Below are positions 1-12,900 of a DNA stretch of 64,000 nucleotides, piece after piece. Position 1 is the stretch's first letter, and each line of letters starts with the position of its first letter. The notes below the pieces were generated by a model. The model did not search any database, was not told where the DNA came from, and was given only the letters and a program-made list of their open reading frames with translations. Both the position numbers and the translations under genes were made by a program. Origin of the DNA: Angiostrongylus vasorum (lineage: Eukaryota; Nematoda; Chromadorea; Rhabditida; Metastrongylidae); the NCBI GenBank assembly GCA_018806985.1, contig JADANN010000108.1, forward strand, positions 3,348,001 to 3,412,000, written 5' to 3'.

Positions 1-1429
1 CGCTTAGGAGATTAAGCCCTCATGAAGCTTAAGACAGAGTAATCTAATATAGCTGATGTTGCAAGGATGTGCAGTGACAAACTTATGAATGAATGCAATT
101 GTTCATTTTAACAGTATGAGAATAAGGGGCTAATACATAAGTTGTAGTTGTTCGAAGAGTTGCCGTGGCCAAGTACGAGTAACGATGCATTGGATATGCA
201 AGCATTAGATGCGAGTTGTAAAATAGATCACAGTTAAGTCAATTGGATGATGAGCAAACATTACTGTTTGTAGCGGCGTTATTAAGGTTTAACATGGTTC
301 AAGAAGATGCAATACTATGTAGTTCATGTTCCAGTACGATGAGGCATAGGTACACGTTGATGACGTGATACTTAGCCAAGAGGTGCACGGCTACAACAAA
401 CCGAGATTGGTGAAGCAAGAGCATGAGCCTTTATTTAACAATATTCCCACCTAATCAAACGGAATCAGTTGCAAAAGAGGGAGATTAAGCTGGAGAAAGG
501 ATGATAAAACAGAACGACGGCGATGTCCACGCGTCGTCAGAAGACAAATGGCCGTGCTAAGAGGCGTGGCCAGATCCGAGCGAGTGGCGTGGGTCGCAGG
601 GTCACGTCACGGTTCGCAAGGTCTCGCCCCTAAGCAATGCGTCGTGCCTAGTATAATACACGGTGGTGTATCTGATGGTTGTAGTTGCCGTATTTAATGG
701 CGTGCCCGATGTTTAGGATGGGATATGAATGTAGGGCACTCGGCACCATCAGAACACATAAAGAATAAAGTTGCTGTAGAGAACATTATTTTCTATTAGA
801 TAATGTATCTTGGTCGACTTGTCGACACTCCGGCCCGGCTTTGTTGATTTCGCCATCGCTTTTGCTTCCTTTGTCGTGGATGAATAGTCTGCTACACCAG
901 TTGAGTACATTAAATAGTAACCAGAAAAGAAATATTATCAGAAATGTTGTCAGTCTGGCCATGAATTTGAATATGGAAGAAACGATCCTGCTATGGACGT
1001 TGAGACGCACCCATAGGTGAGTCCTATCAGCAATAGCAGGCAGAATAATGCAATTATTAATGTTTATTGGTCGACTTGTCGATAATCTTGTTCTGTGTCC
1101 GATCACCGCCTTCGTACGAAAATTCGATTCACTGGTAACCTGGAAAAGGGTCCTTGTTATTGACGACGTTCTGAACGAAATCGTATCCATAAGTGACTCG
1201 TAGATTAAGGAAGAAGTGATCAAAGACTACGAGCTGCTTGCCGAAGGACTTCGAAGTTGTGCTGAACTTTCGTCAGTTCCTCAGATAGGAACTTCAAATT
1301 ACATCATCATTACCACCTAGTTGCTCCAGAAGAGAGAGAGCTGAAGCCACATTCTGCCATTCTGCCATAACACACCTAAGACGGCTGTTAATAAACAGCA
1401 GCAATAGAAAATCCCTCCTAAGTGTTTAG
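1..1429. other. Region without recognised gene
   Basis: No open frame here shows a family signature or convincing splice structure. The longest frame, antisense at 786-1223, has no recognisable domain. A short motif (GGTCGACTTGTCGA) occurs at about 811 and again near 1071, suggesting an old internal duplication or repeat element. I see nothing else I can support. Confidence 0.4.
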
Positions 1430-1790
1430 CGCCTCATCGTGGCTGGCAGGTCTTCCTGAGTGTCAGGTTGCGATGTACGGCGAGGAGTTCGTCCTCAGCA
1501 GGATTTCCTAGGCTTAGAAGTCTGATATTTCCATTCGGAAGCCCAGTTAAGAGTAAACCAATACCAAGATCCAGCACCGCTCCAGTATCAAACTGGGTCG
1601 CATGCTGGCAAATCTCACTCTGATTCACAAGGGCGCGACTGTCTGGGGTGGTCACAAACAGAGAAAGGCTTCAGCTTCGTTGACCTCGAAATTCCAAGGA
1701 AGCACAATTGCTAAACCAGAAAATCTCTGAAGAATGCAAATTGTGCTGGGGCCCGCACAACCAGTGAAGACAGCCATCCAAATATTCCAG
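1430..1790 (+). repeat. Family C dispersed repeat, copy 1
   Basis: This element of about 360 bases recurs at least eight times in the window. It begins with CGCCTCATCGTGGCTGG, contains a conserved run near CCAGTTAAGAGTAAACCAAT, a CTCTGATCCACAAG-type core, and ends with GCCCGCACAACCAGTGA followed by ATCCAAGTAT-type simple repeat. The simple-repeat tail suggests a retroposed SINE-like element. I see no clear tRNA-like head. This copy is diverged in its first third. Confidence 0.75.
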
Positions 1791-1825
1791 GGATCGACTT
1801 CCTATTAACCTCTGCGTTGGAGTAC

Positions 1826-2480
1826 AAATGCGTCGTTTTCCTGTTCAGCAGTCGCGAGGTTGTTATATAGCACACGTTTAGTTTCGTACAAAAACACACA
1901 GCACAACAGTAGCTGACATTTCAGCAGTACCGCCTTCTTCAGAGCCTGGAAGGCTATATTGGTGCGCAATTTATTACGTTAAACGCTTCAGTAACACATG
2001 CAGAAAGATGGAAATCAGTGTGGCAATCAATCAAGCAATCATGATCAACAGCTTCTTCAAAAACCCACCGTTTTTTACGTGCCCTTCACCGAGGAAAGAA
2101 CAGCAGCTTAGAGTCGCATATGGTCGATGAGTGCACCACTGCAGACCAGAATTCGATGCGATGGTACGGGCCAGATCATGTGTGATCTCTGGGCATTCCT
2201 CCGTGCTATTCATTGTAGGGTTGTAACCTTTTCATTATAGGGGTTGCAGTCAACCATATGCGAGTCTAAGCGGCTTTTCTTTTCCTCAGTGGAATGCACG
2301 TAAAAACGGTGGGTACCCGAGAAGCTGTTGATCACGTGATTGCCATATAGTTTTTCATCTTTCTGTGTATCCTTCTAGGCTCTGAAGGAGAGATACTGCC
2401 GAAACGTCAGCTACTGTTGTGCTGTATGCGTTTTTGTACGGAAGTAAACGCGGTTGCTGAACAAGAAAACGACGCATTTT
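1826..2480. mobile_element. Fold-back (palindromic) element
   Basis: The outer arms 1826-1960 and 2360-2480 are imperfect reverse complements: AAATGCGTCGTTTTC on the left mirrors GAAAACGACGCATTT on the right, and both carry GTAGCTGAC..TCAG..CTTCAGAGCCT in mirrored order. The inner arms at about 2037-2096 and 2281-2335 also pair (ATGATCAACAGCTTC versus GAAGCTGTTGATCA). No transposase frame is visible, so this is most likely a non-autonomous fold-back DNA element. Confidence 0.75.
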
Positions 2481-2629
2481 ATGCTAGGACAGAATTACTC
2501 AACCGAGCATTCTCAGCTATTTTGACTAGGTCAGAATGGTTCACTATAGTGAATCTCGATTATAAATGAAGCCCATTTCCAGTTGCTTTGGGTATCTGCC
2601 TGAACCTTTCTTACGCAAAAAGGATAAAG

Positions 2630-2897
2630 GGTAAAGCTCTCGGCGTTGATCAATCCCTGAAGGATGCGCCATGCATTCGACTTCATTAAGCATCGTTTGG
2701 AGGTGACCTGAATGCATATCTAGCCTTTACACTGACTCGCGTTGGCGTAGCGATGCATTGAACCAGTGCTGCTATCCTCCCAGACAAGTATGCTACCAAT
2801 TTGCCGACCCTGAAGGGATGAAGGGCTTGATGGGCCGTAGGCGTGGGGGATCGGTTCCACGTGTGTGTCGCAGTGCCGCTTCCAACCGCGTTCGCTG
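2630..2897 (-). repeat. Family A tRNA-like SINE, copy 1
   Basis: Family A is about 270-290 bases. Read from its head it starts GCGTGTGGCGCAGTGGTTGG (A-box like) and then has GGAATCGATCCC or GGGTTCGACCC (B-box like). The body holds ACCAGACTTGTCTGGGAGG and ATATGCATTCAATCACCTCC, and the element ends GATCAACGCCGAGAGC..TTTATCC. The internal RNA polymerase III promoter layout is that of a tRNA-derived SINE. This copy lies on the minus strand; its head is at about 2897. Confidence 0.8.
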
Positions 2898-3243
2898 CAC
2901 ATTCGCGCCATTTCTGGTCGTCCGTTTGAATATCGGACCTTCCGGCACGTCACTGTCCCCTACTTTCTTCGTTTTCTTTGCAGCTTTTTTTTTCCTGTTC
3001 CTACTTTGCAGACTTTAAGAACGTTACATTTTTTAAGGACTTCCTCTCAGTGCAGTCACGCCAGTATGTCCTGCATGTCGTTTTCGAGTGGTTCGTGTAT
3101 TCTATCACTCGAAAGTATGAAGACACCACCGTCTTCAAGCGTCCTCAAGAATCTCTCGTTCGTTTTTCTTCCTGAAAACTCTTTTCTAGTTCTTAGGCTG
3201 TGAGTTTCCTGTCCAGTCAACCAAATGCGACTTCTGTTTCCAG

Positions 3244-3346
3244 GAAGGCTTCGGTGTCAAGCTTGCATCGGGTCGCAGTCATGGATGAATTCGACGCCGT
3301 AATTGATAACGCAATAAAGGGACTTATCAATGATGTCCTAACCAAG
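3244..3346 (+). CDS. Possible N-terminal exon of the ORC3-like gene
   Basis: A TTTCCAG acceptor precedes a short open segment with an internal ATG at 3281 and a GTTGTT donor after an AAG codon (phase 0). The 22 residues from that ATG are rich in acidic and hydrophobic residues (MDEFDAVIDNAIKGLINDV) and look coding. The segment lies on the right strand and shortly upstream of the first clear ORC3-like exon, but the link between them is not established and an exon may be missing between the two. Confidence 0.35.
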
Positions 3347-3414
3347 GTTGTTATGGCATTGATAATTTATCTGAACTTCACGAGCTCGGTACTTTTTGTG
3401 CTTAAACTAGCTGA

Positions 3415-3560
3415 GAGAAAGGCGAAACGATGGACGCGCATGGTGTGATGGTGAACACGTCAACCCTCGAAAAGGGAAATAGCGTGATCGATCTCTACCG
3501 CAGACATCTGTCATCCGGAGTTTTGCAAATATCTCAGCATCATTGTGGTTGTTGTACTCA
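3415..3560 (+). repeat. Family B tRNA-like SINE, copy 1 (partial)
   Basis: Family B has a head with CGCATGGTGTGGTGGTGAAC (A-box like), then GCGTTCGATCCCCA (B-box like), then CACCTGCGGTCCGGAGTTTT and ATCTCAGCATCATTGTGG. Longer copies continue into a tail containing CCTGCCGTGAAAA..GGCAGTAAATAA, and some carry an upstream part with AACTGGGTTC..GATTTG. This copy is truncated after the CATCATTGTGG motif. Confidence 0.7.
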
Positions 3561-3920
3561 CTTTTCTCTTAATTTTGGCTATTCTTTCAAAACATTTGGA
3601 TGGTAAGGGGTGTTTTCAAATTTGAAATAACTTTTATTGAAGTTCTGTCTCTTAACGCAAAGTCTCTAATAATATTAAAGCAATTTAGACCTAGGTCAGC
3701 GTTAAGGGGTATTAGAATGTCGGAGCCATCGTTCAAGTCTTCGCGCTATTGCAGATAGCCGACTTTTTTTCGACGGACGTTGTAGGTATACAGAGGAAGA
3801 ACATTTTCTGTCAAAGGCTTACGTCACGTAAGTGGATTGTGACTTTTTACTCTGAGTACTACTGTAGGTTGAATGATATGGTGTCATATTACAGGTAAAC
3901 TGAAGATGGGAGTAGTTCAG

Positions 3921-6900
3921 TGTAACGTTTCCGATGTGGAGCATTTAGTAGATGGTCTCGTTGACCGTCTTCAAAGAATAGTTAGTGATCCCATAGTGCT
4001 CAAATCTGGAGATGTGGATATTCGCGGTGTTGTGAATCGCATTCGAGATTGTAGTGGCGACAGAAAACCACTGGTTGTAATTGAACAGGCAGAGTCGTTT
4101 AACCCATGGCTTTTGAATGGACTGGTTTACTCATTGGCATCTCTCCAAAGTGATACTCTCGTTCTTCTTTGCGTATCTACGAAAAAAACGGTGCTAACTT
4201 CCATTGTATCAAGGAGGTGCCTGTCGTCTCTCTATGCCCGAAGCTTCTCGTTTTCTATTCCTGAAGAAGTATTTGACCTTCTTGTACCTACCGTCATGCT
4301 AAGTCCACTGTTCACAAATTTACGACTGGACCCCGAATTCTTGACATTTTTAAGGTTGGTTGCTGGAGGCTGTTTGTCCTCGTTCATTTTCTTTTCTTCT
4401 CTGAAAAATCTATTTCTTATACAGGTCTTCTTTCTTCCGAGACAGTTTTTCTGTGTCACATATGAAGAAATGTCTTCGTTTCGCTTTTCTCCGACATCTC
4501 TTCACAAAGTCGGGCTCGAATGTGACAGTAAGTCTCGAAATAATTCTGCTGAAATGGAACATGTATTGTTTGCTTTGGCAATAATATCCCTCATATTGGC
4601 TTATAGAAAGAGATTTCTGAAGCGTTCGTCAGGGAAGTGAACGCATACATGGATGCTCTTAATTTCCTGCACACGAATTTATACAGTCTTCAGTAAGTAT
4701 TAACTTCCATGTTTTTTTACATATTTCGATTATTATGTGATTTTCGATGGTTTTCATTGTGGCAGAAGCACGAAGAACAGTTATCCTAAGTCTTGCTGAA
4801 ACATTGGCATTGTTATATGTGCTAAGGAACATTGAAGCAAATAGCCAATAGATATCGCGAGTTCGAATTCTACAAAATCGTTACGACTTAATTGTCAAAG
4901 CTTCGTCGTGTCATCCCAATCTTTACGGTTGTTATCAATAGCAGGGAGCACTTCCTGTTAACTCCTTGTGCCTTCCTGGATTATTAAGCTAACGCAAGGA
5001 TGGTAAAGATGTTTATTCGGCTATCGTTTCGACATATTCGCTTTCCTCACAGCCGATGATCCAAGTCGATGGTCCACAGTTGTTTCTCTTCTCGACGTGG
5101 CTTGTTTGCCCTCGTATCGAGGCGAATCTTCTTCAGTGTAGCATCGCCCAAATGGGGTAACCACACCCGGTAGCATTCTTTAGTACAGGACGGTTGTTGT
5201 TGGTAACGATTGTCCGTTGATAATAATTTGTTTTTTCAAGGGTTAATCCATCCTGGAATAGTCGGTATTTTATTAACTAGCTCATAGCGAGTAGCAAACT
5301 AGTATTCTTCAGACCCACCGTCGTTTAATCTCGACATCAGTAATCAGTTCATGGGAAAATATCTCCCTATAATGATTTCAAATATGGTTGTTACTGATGA
5401 ATATTTGTACAACAACGCTTCTGTATAAAGCGCGAAAAGTGGCACTTCGAAACGTTGGTTACACTTCACGCTGTCGATAAACTGTGGATTTTTGCCTCAT
5501 TTTGAACTCGAAATATCGGTACAATACCTTTTCTGGATTATTGAGCTACCACATGGTTTATAAAAATCTTCATTCGGCTGATGTCTCGACGTCTTCGTCT
5601 TTTTCAGAGCCGGATTGATTCGAGTCAATGGTCCACAACTAGTCGTCGCAATGTGGTTGTTCGTTATAGCAAAGAATCGAATTTAGTGAAAAGAGAAAAA
5701 AATCGTATAATATTACCACGAAGCTAAGTTGTTCCTTGAAAATGAAAAAGTGGTGTGAAGTAGCATTTGTTTGGACAAAGAAAAGCAGCATTGGAAATCG
5801 CTAGAGAAGCCACGAGCCTACTGACGGATTCAAAACTCCGCGCTTATTTCTTGGTTCACTGGCTCTAATAGGTTCTTTATGTAGTTGAGATGTGGGTTGG
5901 AAGTTTACCTTTATGGAGAATTTCACATGGCATCCACGGAGCCTTTGATTGGTGTTTTCTGAAGCATGCGGTGCACGCACAACATTAAACCGAGCAGCTC
6001 AGCTCAGATTCTCAGGAATTATCTCGCTTTCAAGACTGGGGGACGACAGTTCGAGAGCACATCATTGACGGGATTGTCATGAATTCCAGGAGAATTTAAT
6101 CCTCCTCTAGGTCGACTACATTTATGTTAGTGGACGTTTGTTTGTAGCCAACATCACTGAGCTGTGTTCCCAACTGCAAATGCTTTTAGACAAAATGGCA
6201 CTTACATGCTTCGCCATACTAGAATAAACCACCACTATGGAAGAGCCGCGAAAGAAATTAACGTACAGAAATATGCTTTGGCATGTACTGCTCGTGTTAA
6301 CAGATTATCCAAATATCAGCGTAGGTGTACTGCCTCAACAACACAAGGGCTTGTTCCTAAATATCGAACTGCAATTTACAACTAAAGGTCCATCCCGTTC
6401 CATAGGGTTTACGAAGTATAGAAAGAGTTCAACAGTTCTGTCTGGATGATCAGCCTTGAGTGGTGTATTGTATTAATCGTCACCGCGCTAGAAAAAGCCT
6501 TATGATAAAGAAGGAAATCTCTCTTCGATCCATAAGACTTGGTGAGCGCCTCCACTGACGACTTAAATGCCACTACTGTGCACGCTTTTCTTGGGTCTGC
6601 AAGGTAGAAAAGCTGCTCAGGCAGCAAAATACTGCCCATTTGTAAATTATGTCATTATGTGATTTGTGAAGGCCAGTAATCAGGTATAGGAATAAATTTC
6701 GGTCATGTCTCCCACATGTAACTTCGGCGAGGATAAACTGGAATAGGGAAAATAAGGCATGCAGTGATTAAGGTAAGATTGCATTGTCAGGGAGTACCGA
6801 GTTATCTCTGAGGCAGTGACTTTGATTGGACTTCTAGGCCAGTGAGCGGGTAGTTTATTCTTCGCAGTAAAGTGTGGTAATAACTTGCTAACACAGCACG

Positions 6901-9900
6901 GATAAATTGTTATCCCAAGGTACAAATGGTTATTCAAAAAAAGTGTGCAGTCCTCTACAGAATTTTATTTTTCCAATTGGTGATTAGTATAAGTAATGGC
7001 GACTTGGTTCTTTATTGTTGTAAGTGTTATTTTGTTACTACAACTAATGTTTGATTTCAGTGGAGGAACATCCATTCGTCGCTCTACACATATTCTTCAA
7101 CTACATGAGGATGTTCAGCAGGGGAATTTTTTGAGCAAAGTAAAGAATTCGGATGACTACAAGTATGTTAATCGTCAAGGAGAGGTTCTATATATACGTT
7201 CTAGTTGAACTGTTAAGATCCAAAAATTCCTAAGTTATTAGTTGACTTATATGTCTTATGGACTGCTTCGTACCAGGAACTGGATACAATCGCTGTACTA
7301 CATGTCACCGGAAGAAATTTCAAGTGTGCTCAAGCACCCAGGAATTGTTTCGCATAACATAGTATTACCTTCAGCTATTCAAAATGGAGAACCGGAGGTA
7401 AATCAACAAGTATGTTTTAAGAGACGTTCTTCTGTCGTAAATTTATTTCTTACTAACATTTGATTCGTTGTGCTTATTAAATGTGTAGCTTACGGCTATC
7501 ACCTTCCAGTTACATGTTATCGCTTCCAATTTTACATGACCCTTTGGGCAGTTCACGGGCACATCGTGGCTGGGAGGTGTTCCTGGGTGTCAGGCAACTA
7601 TGTACGCAGGGGCGATCATCTACGCGGTGGGGCCTCCCAAGCTGAGAATTAGTCCGGAGTTTCCATCAGGAAGCCAAGCCAAGAGTAAACCAATACCAGG
7701 ATCCACCGCCGTCATGGAATCAAACTGTTCTCATGGTGGCAAATCTCACTCTGATCCACAAGTCCGGCGACTGCTTGTGGTGGTGACGACCTGAGGCAGA
7801 CCTTGGCTAAGCTGACTTCGGGGCTCAGGGAACCACAATTGCTAAACCAACAACACTAAGAAAATTGTAAAATTTGCTGTGTCCCGCACAACTAGTGAAG
7901 AGGAGACATCTAAGTATCCAAGTAAGTAAGTATTTCATATAACGTTTTCAAAAGGGGCTGAAAATATTTATGATTAGACATTGGAATAGTGTTTGTTCCC
8001 TTGTGCTCCCACTAGATTTCAATAAGTTTCGCCTTCGTGTGGGTATGTTGGACCGCTTTTCAAATCATGGCATTTCTTCGTCCATTTTATGGCTAGTTCT
8101 GTTATAGATGACTAGAGAAAATAGGTTGTGGACGAGAAACATCAGGCTTTTTAATAATTGATGTGTAAATGACTACGCCGACTATGACAGCGTGTTGATA
8201 GGGACTGGCAAGAGGTTGTTTGAGTTAAATCTTGCCTGAACCTGATGTTGTACGAATGTCTACTGACGGGATATAATATCGAACTTCGGAAGGAAGAATC
8301 GCTAGAACGACATATCCATCCTCCCAGAAGGTACATGGAGGCGGCATGGCTGTTGAAGAGGTCGAATGGAAGTTGTAGATAGTGAAGTTCACTTCCTTTC
8401 TTAGTGCGTTTACTATTTGATCTGAGCGAGCATGGTAGAACAATCGTTATTTCATTGCTGCTTTAATTACTAATGGTGCTTTTCTATCTTTACTATTTTC
8501 TTTTTATCTATCGTAGAGCATTGCAACTTTAGACGTAATTTGGTGGTTCTAAAAAAACCCAGCTTACATGCTATGTGGAGACCATGGCTTGTAAGCTGGC
8601 TTTTCTAAAACTGTAATAGTTCCAAAATTCTTCGCATTTTAATACTTTCTTAAATGTTTGGTGAAAAGTTGATGTTTCTTATCGGTCTTGGGGTTTTATC
8701 TCTTGAATTTTCGGTTTCCCTGATCCTTTTGTAGAAAAGTAGCGGTGGTGGTGTTCCTATCATGTGTATAATTGTTCAACAGCGACGACAAAGCCTTAAA
8801 TTTGCTGGTAGTCCATTTCGTTATCGTGCTCTGCGGACACACCCACTTCAACTGTTGAAAATAGGGCTTCGGTAGTTAGAGTGAAGCCGTACAAACATTC
8901 TTCTGTGATTCATCTTGGCATGGCGATGTCGTCCGTGGTAACTTCATTATGGTCGATCTCCATATGTATCGTGCTGTTAGAAGACTCCCAGGTTCATTAG
9001 AGGTTTCGTTCCCTCAAAAAGCGGATACCCATGGGGGAGGCATGCTGCGGACAGGGAGTTCTGAGTCCTGTCTTCTAATTGCCATATGTCGGTTTTCCTG
9101 CATTTCATCTTTTTGTAAGATAATCATATGAAATTTGATGTGACCAGCGGCTTTAGGAAGAGCGTAAAGATGAGCGCCTGTAGAGACTTATTAGTTGTTA
9201 TGCGTACAAAATACGAAACACTCTTCACGACGTGCTGTGGGCTTGCTCGTTCTATACGTTTCCACTGACGTCCTGCGCAACTTGATTTGATCACCTCTCT
9301 CGAGGTTGTCTTACCACCCGAAGTAGTAGACAGGAGCACCCAGTGTGCAGGGTACTTGTGCTGGAGTTTTGCTTGTTGTGCAACTGTGGTTTCCTGAGGT
9401 CCCGAAGACAGCCTAGCCGAAGCATTACGCCGATTATCACCACCATAGGCGGTTGACAGGGCTTTGTCGATTAGAGTGACATTTACCATCGTGCGACTAA
9501 TCTGACATGAGAACGTTGGTGTTTCCTGGTGTTGTTTACCCTTAGTTGGGTTTCCATATTGTCCAACTCTCAGCCTGAAATACCCTGCTGGAGGACAAAC
9601 CCCACCCCCACTGCATTCCAGTCTGATACTCAGGAACACTTCCCAGCCGTGATGCGGAGGTGCGCAGATTCACAACTCACATATTAATATATTCATGTGC
9701 GTACGTATATGTGTCAATGCAGCACAACAGTGACAGGGAGTCCGTACCCTGTATACAACTCTATACACCTCTATCTGAGATAAAATATTTACAAGGTGAC
9801 TTTTATCCTGCACTTAAGGTCAGCAAGCTGGGGATGCTACACCTGGCTTTATCGAAGTAGATTTGTGATTTTTTTTCGGTACAGTGAGATTAAGCGTATT

Positions 9901-12900
9901 AGCAAATTATTTCACTGCTGTCTTACATTCATAGTGCTCTTAAGTAACTCCTGTAATGGATTCATATTATCTAGCGTTTACTTTTGGCTATCTACAAAAG
10001 CAACCAAGAACAGAAAGATTGTTCGATGTCATTTATGCTTAGCCTTTTATTGTTAGAGACCCTGATCTTAATAAATTTATCATCTGTTTTTCATGAACTG
10101 GTTTTTATTTCTATTTTCATTTTCCTGCTTTAACTAGATTTCCCAATTTTTAGGCGTTGGTGAAGGTTACTGAAGGCAAGGTAACTGCTTTGAACTTGAA
10201 GGAGAAAATGAAGGAGATTATATCCGCTAAGCAGCGTAATCCTTATGTAGTAGCTCGCCAAAAAGCCGTCTTCGACATTGAGGTTGTTACTCTAAAGTGT
10301 TCTAAGATCAGAAAATCAAGTATTATGGCGTCTTCCTATGGTCGTTTATTTCAGAACGTCTTTCGTTCCGTCCTTCGTCCATTCTCTTCCTTTTCGCAAT
10401 CTAGTCATTTTCTTATTGGAGGAAAAAGCACTCAGTCACTAGCGCCGAATATTACAAAAGACATAGAGGCTTCCTTCGCCACGAAATTGGTAATGTATCG
10501 GGTCTTGTCTTAATGCCTAGGTAGTTTTGTAATGTTAACTACTAGGTATTAAATCAGACATGTAAATTTCTCGGTTGGTTTTATGCAAATTCAATAGAGT
10601 CGATATTTCATTCAAATCTATCTACTGAAGTTTCCAGAGCTTTCTTCTAACTGTCATCGAAGTGGTATTGATATTGTGAGTTTTTTAAAGAGGAGACTGA
10701 ACAAATAAACTCTGTTGAGGGAGTAGACTGAACATCTCGTGAAATCTTCCCTTGGTTTACCGCCTCTGGGAGGTGTTCCTGGGTGTTGGGCTGCGATCTA
10801 CAGCGGAGAGATTCATCCTATCGGCAAGGTCACCGAAACTGAGAGCGGGTCCGGCATTTCCACCACTAAGCCCAGTTAAGAGCAAACCAATGCCAGGATC
10901 CACCACCATCCTAGAATCAAACTAGTCGCATGGTAGCACATCTTCTCCTGATCGACAAGTGCGGCGACTGCCTGTGGTGGTGACGGCCTGGGGCAGACTT
11001 TGGCCTGGCTGACCTCAGGAGTTCAGTGAACCACAATGACTAAACCACCAAAACTCCGAAAAAGTGGAGATTATGCTGCTGCCCGCACAACCAGTGAGGA
11101 CGGGCCGTCCAAGTATTCAAGTATATTTTGAAATTCTTTCGTTATTGTTTAGTAGGAAGAAACCATATAAGCGGAGTGTTAATTTCAGTTCTCTACTGCC
11201 GTAATCTTGCCTAATGTTGGAGGTTGTTAATGAAAAGTAATGGTGCAACATTTTAATTTCGAATCCAAGCTAATGACATATATTTCGCAAAATAAAGGTT
11301 TTAGTGTCTGTGAGATGTAATCAACTGTGGGTTTTGTGAAATGTTGTTTTAAGGCATTTCCATTAAATGTTGCCTTGAAAGCTCTTCTGAAACAAGGACG
11401 ATGGAAGACCGTTGCTCTTTCTAAGTGGGGAGAAACCTTCAGTGTTGACAGTTATGTACAGGTGAGAGATAAAACATGGCAACCTTTTTTCACTTCCATT
11501 TTCGTCTTATTATATTAAAGACTCCAAATCATGTGTTTTTAGTTAATTGAACTCCATAATTATTTTGAAAATTTGGTCTTTTCTCGAATACTTGATTTTT
11601 TCGTTGCAAATACAACAGTAACTTTCGAGTTTTAGAGGTTTTCGCAAAAACTTGGAGAAGTGGGGGGAAGAAAGAGGTCTCGAACCTGCTAAAAAAGAGT
11701 TGCTTGAAAAATACCGTTGATATCATTAAAGTTACAGTTGTTCTCTGTCGACTGTGCCGAAAAAGGACAGTATTCCTATCACCTCACGTCTTGGTACGTA
11801 CTGAATTGTTACGAGGAAAGTTCATTTTGCCTGGGAAGGATTACCAAAGGGATCCTCACAACTTCTTATCCAGTTCACTTATTGGGTGTGCGCACCTATC
11901 AAGAATTTTTGATGAAGCTCAACCATTGTAGGAAGTACGCTTGCGAGTAATACTCTGCCGCGTTGTAGCGAGGGTTATCGATTTCGGCCAAAAAATACCA
12001 GTTGTCACTTGTTCTAACCTTCGTGGACTACTAAAAAGTGTTCGGTAGTGTTAGTGTCGCGTTATCAACGGTCATTGACCAAGGAGCGCAAGTGTTCTAT
12101 GTAAGATCTCTGGACGGCTAATATTGCAACTGCACTTCAAGAATACAACTCTTCTTTCGCGTGCTTACCACTCGATGAGAGGTGTGGTCTGAGCAGGTGG
12201 CACTATCTTTTTAACACTCTCGCGATGACGACTCCGCAGTCTCGAGGAGCGGACGACGCCTACTTTTTGCTGCGCTCACTATGACACCTATAGATGTCAC
12301 ACCGGCCACTCCGCCTGTTTTTATGTAGTTCCGATCCCTTTTGTTGTGATTTCCGTCCTATCTATGCATTTTGAAAAAGTGTCTGCGCTGTATGTATGTT
12401 CCATGCTCTTCGATACGCCGTACCATGTTTTTGGTGCATGCACAACTATTGTATATGAAGCACACTTGTCCATTATGCAATCATACTACTGTCTGCATTT
12501 AATGAAGTCGCATAAGCTCTACAAGGAATATCACGATGTTAACATTTTTAATTTTGACATCTCATTTTGCGGGTGTAGCGCAATGGTCGGAGGTGCCTTG
12601 CAGTACACATGGGGTTGATCATCGAGCCCCAGGTTCACCAAGCCCTCCATCCCTCCGGGGTGGAGAAATTGATACCAGACTTGTCTGGGAGGGTAGCAGC
12701 ACCGACTGGATGCATCGATAAGCCACGGCAAGTCACTGTAAAGGCCAGATATGCATTCAATTAACTCCAACGATGCCTAATGAAGTCCATTGCATGGTGC
12801 ATCCCTTAGGGATTGATCAACGCCGAGAGCGTTATGCTTTTTCTCTCCTCATTCCATACAGTACCCTAAAGCCGTCGTAGCGATTGAAAAATCAGAAAAT

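Noticed and set aside
9124..9639. 171-codon minus-strand frame
   Set aside because: Overlaps a degenerate reverse family C repeat and has no domain signature.
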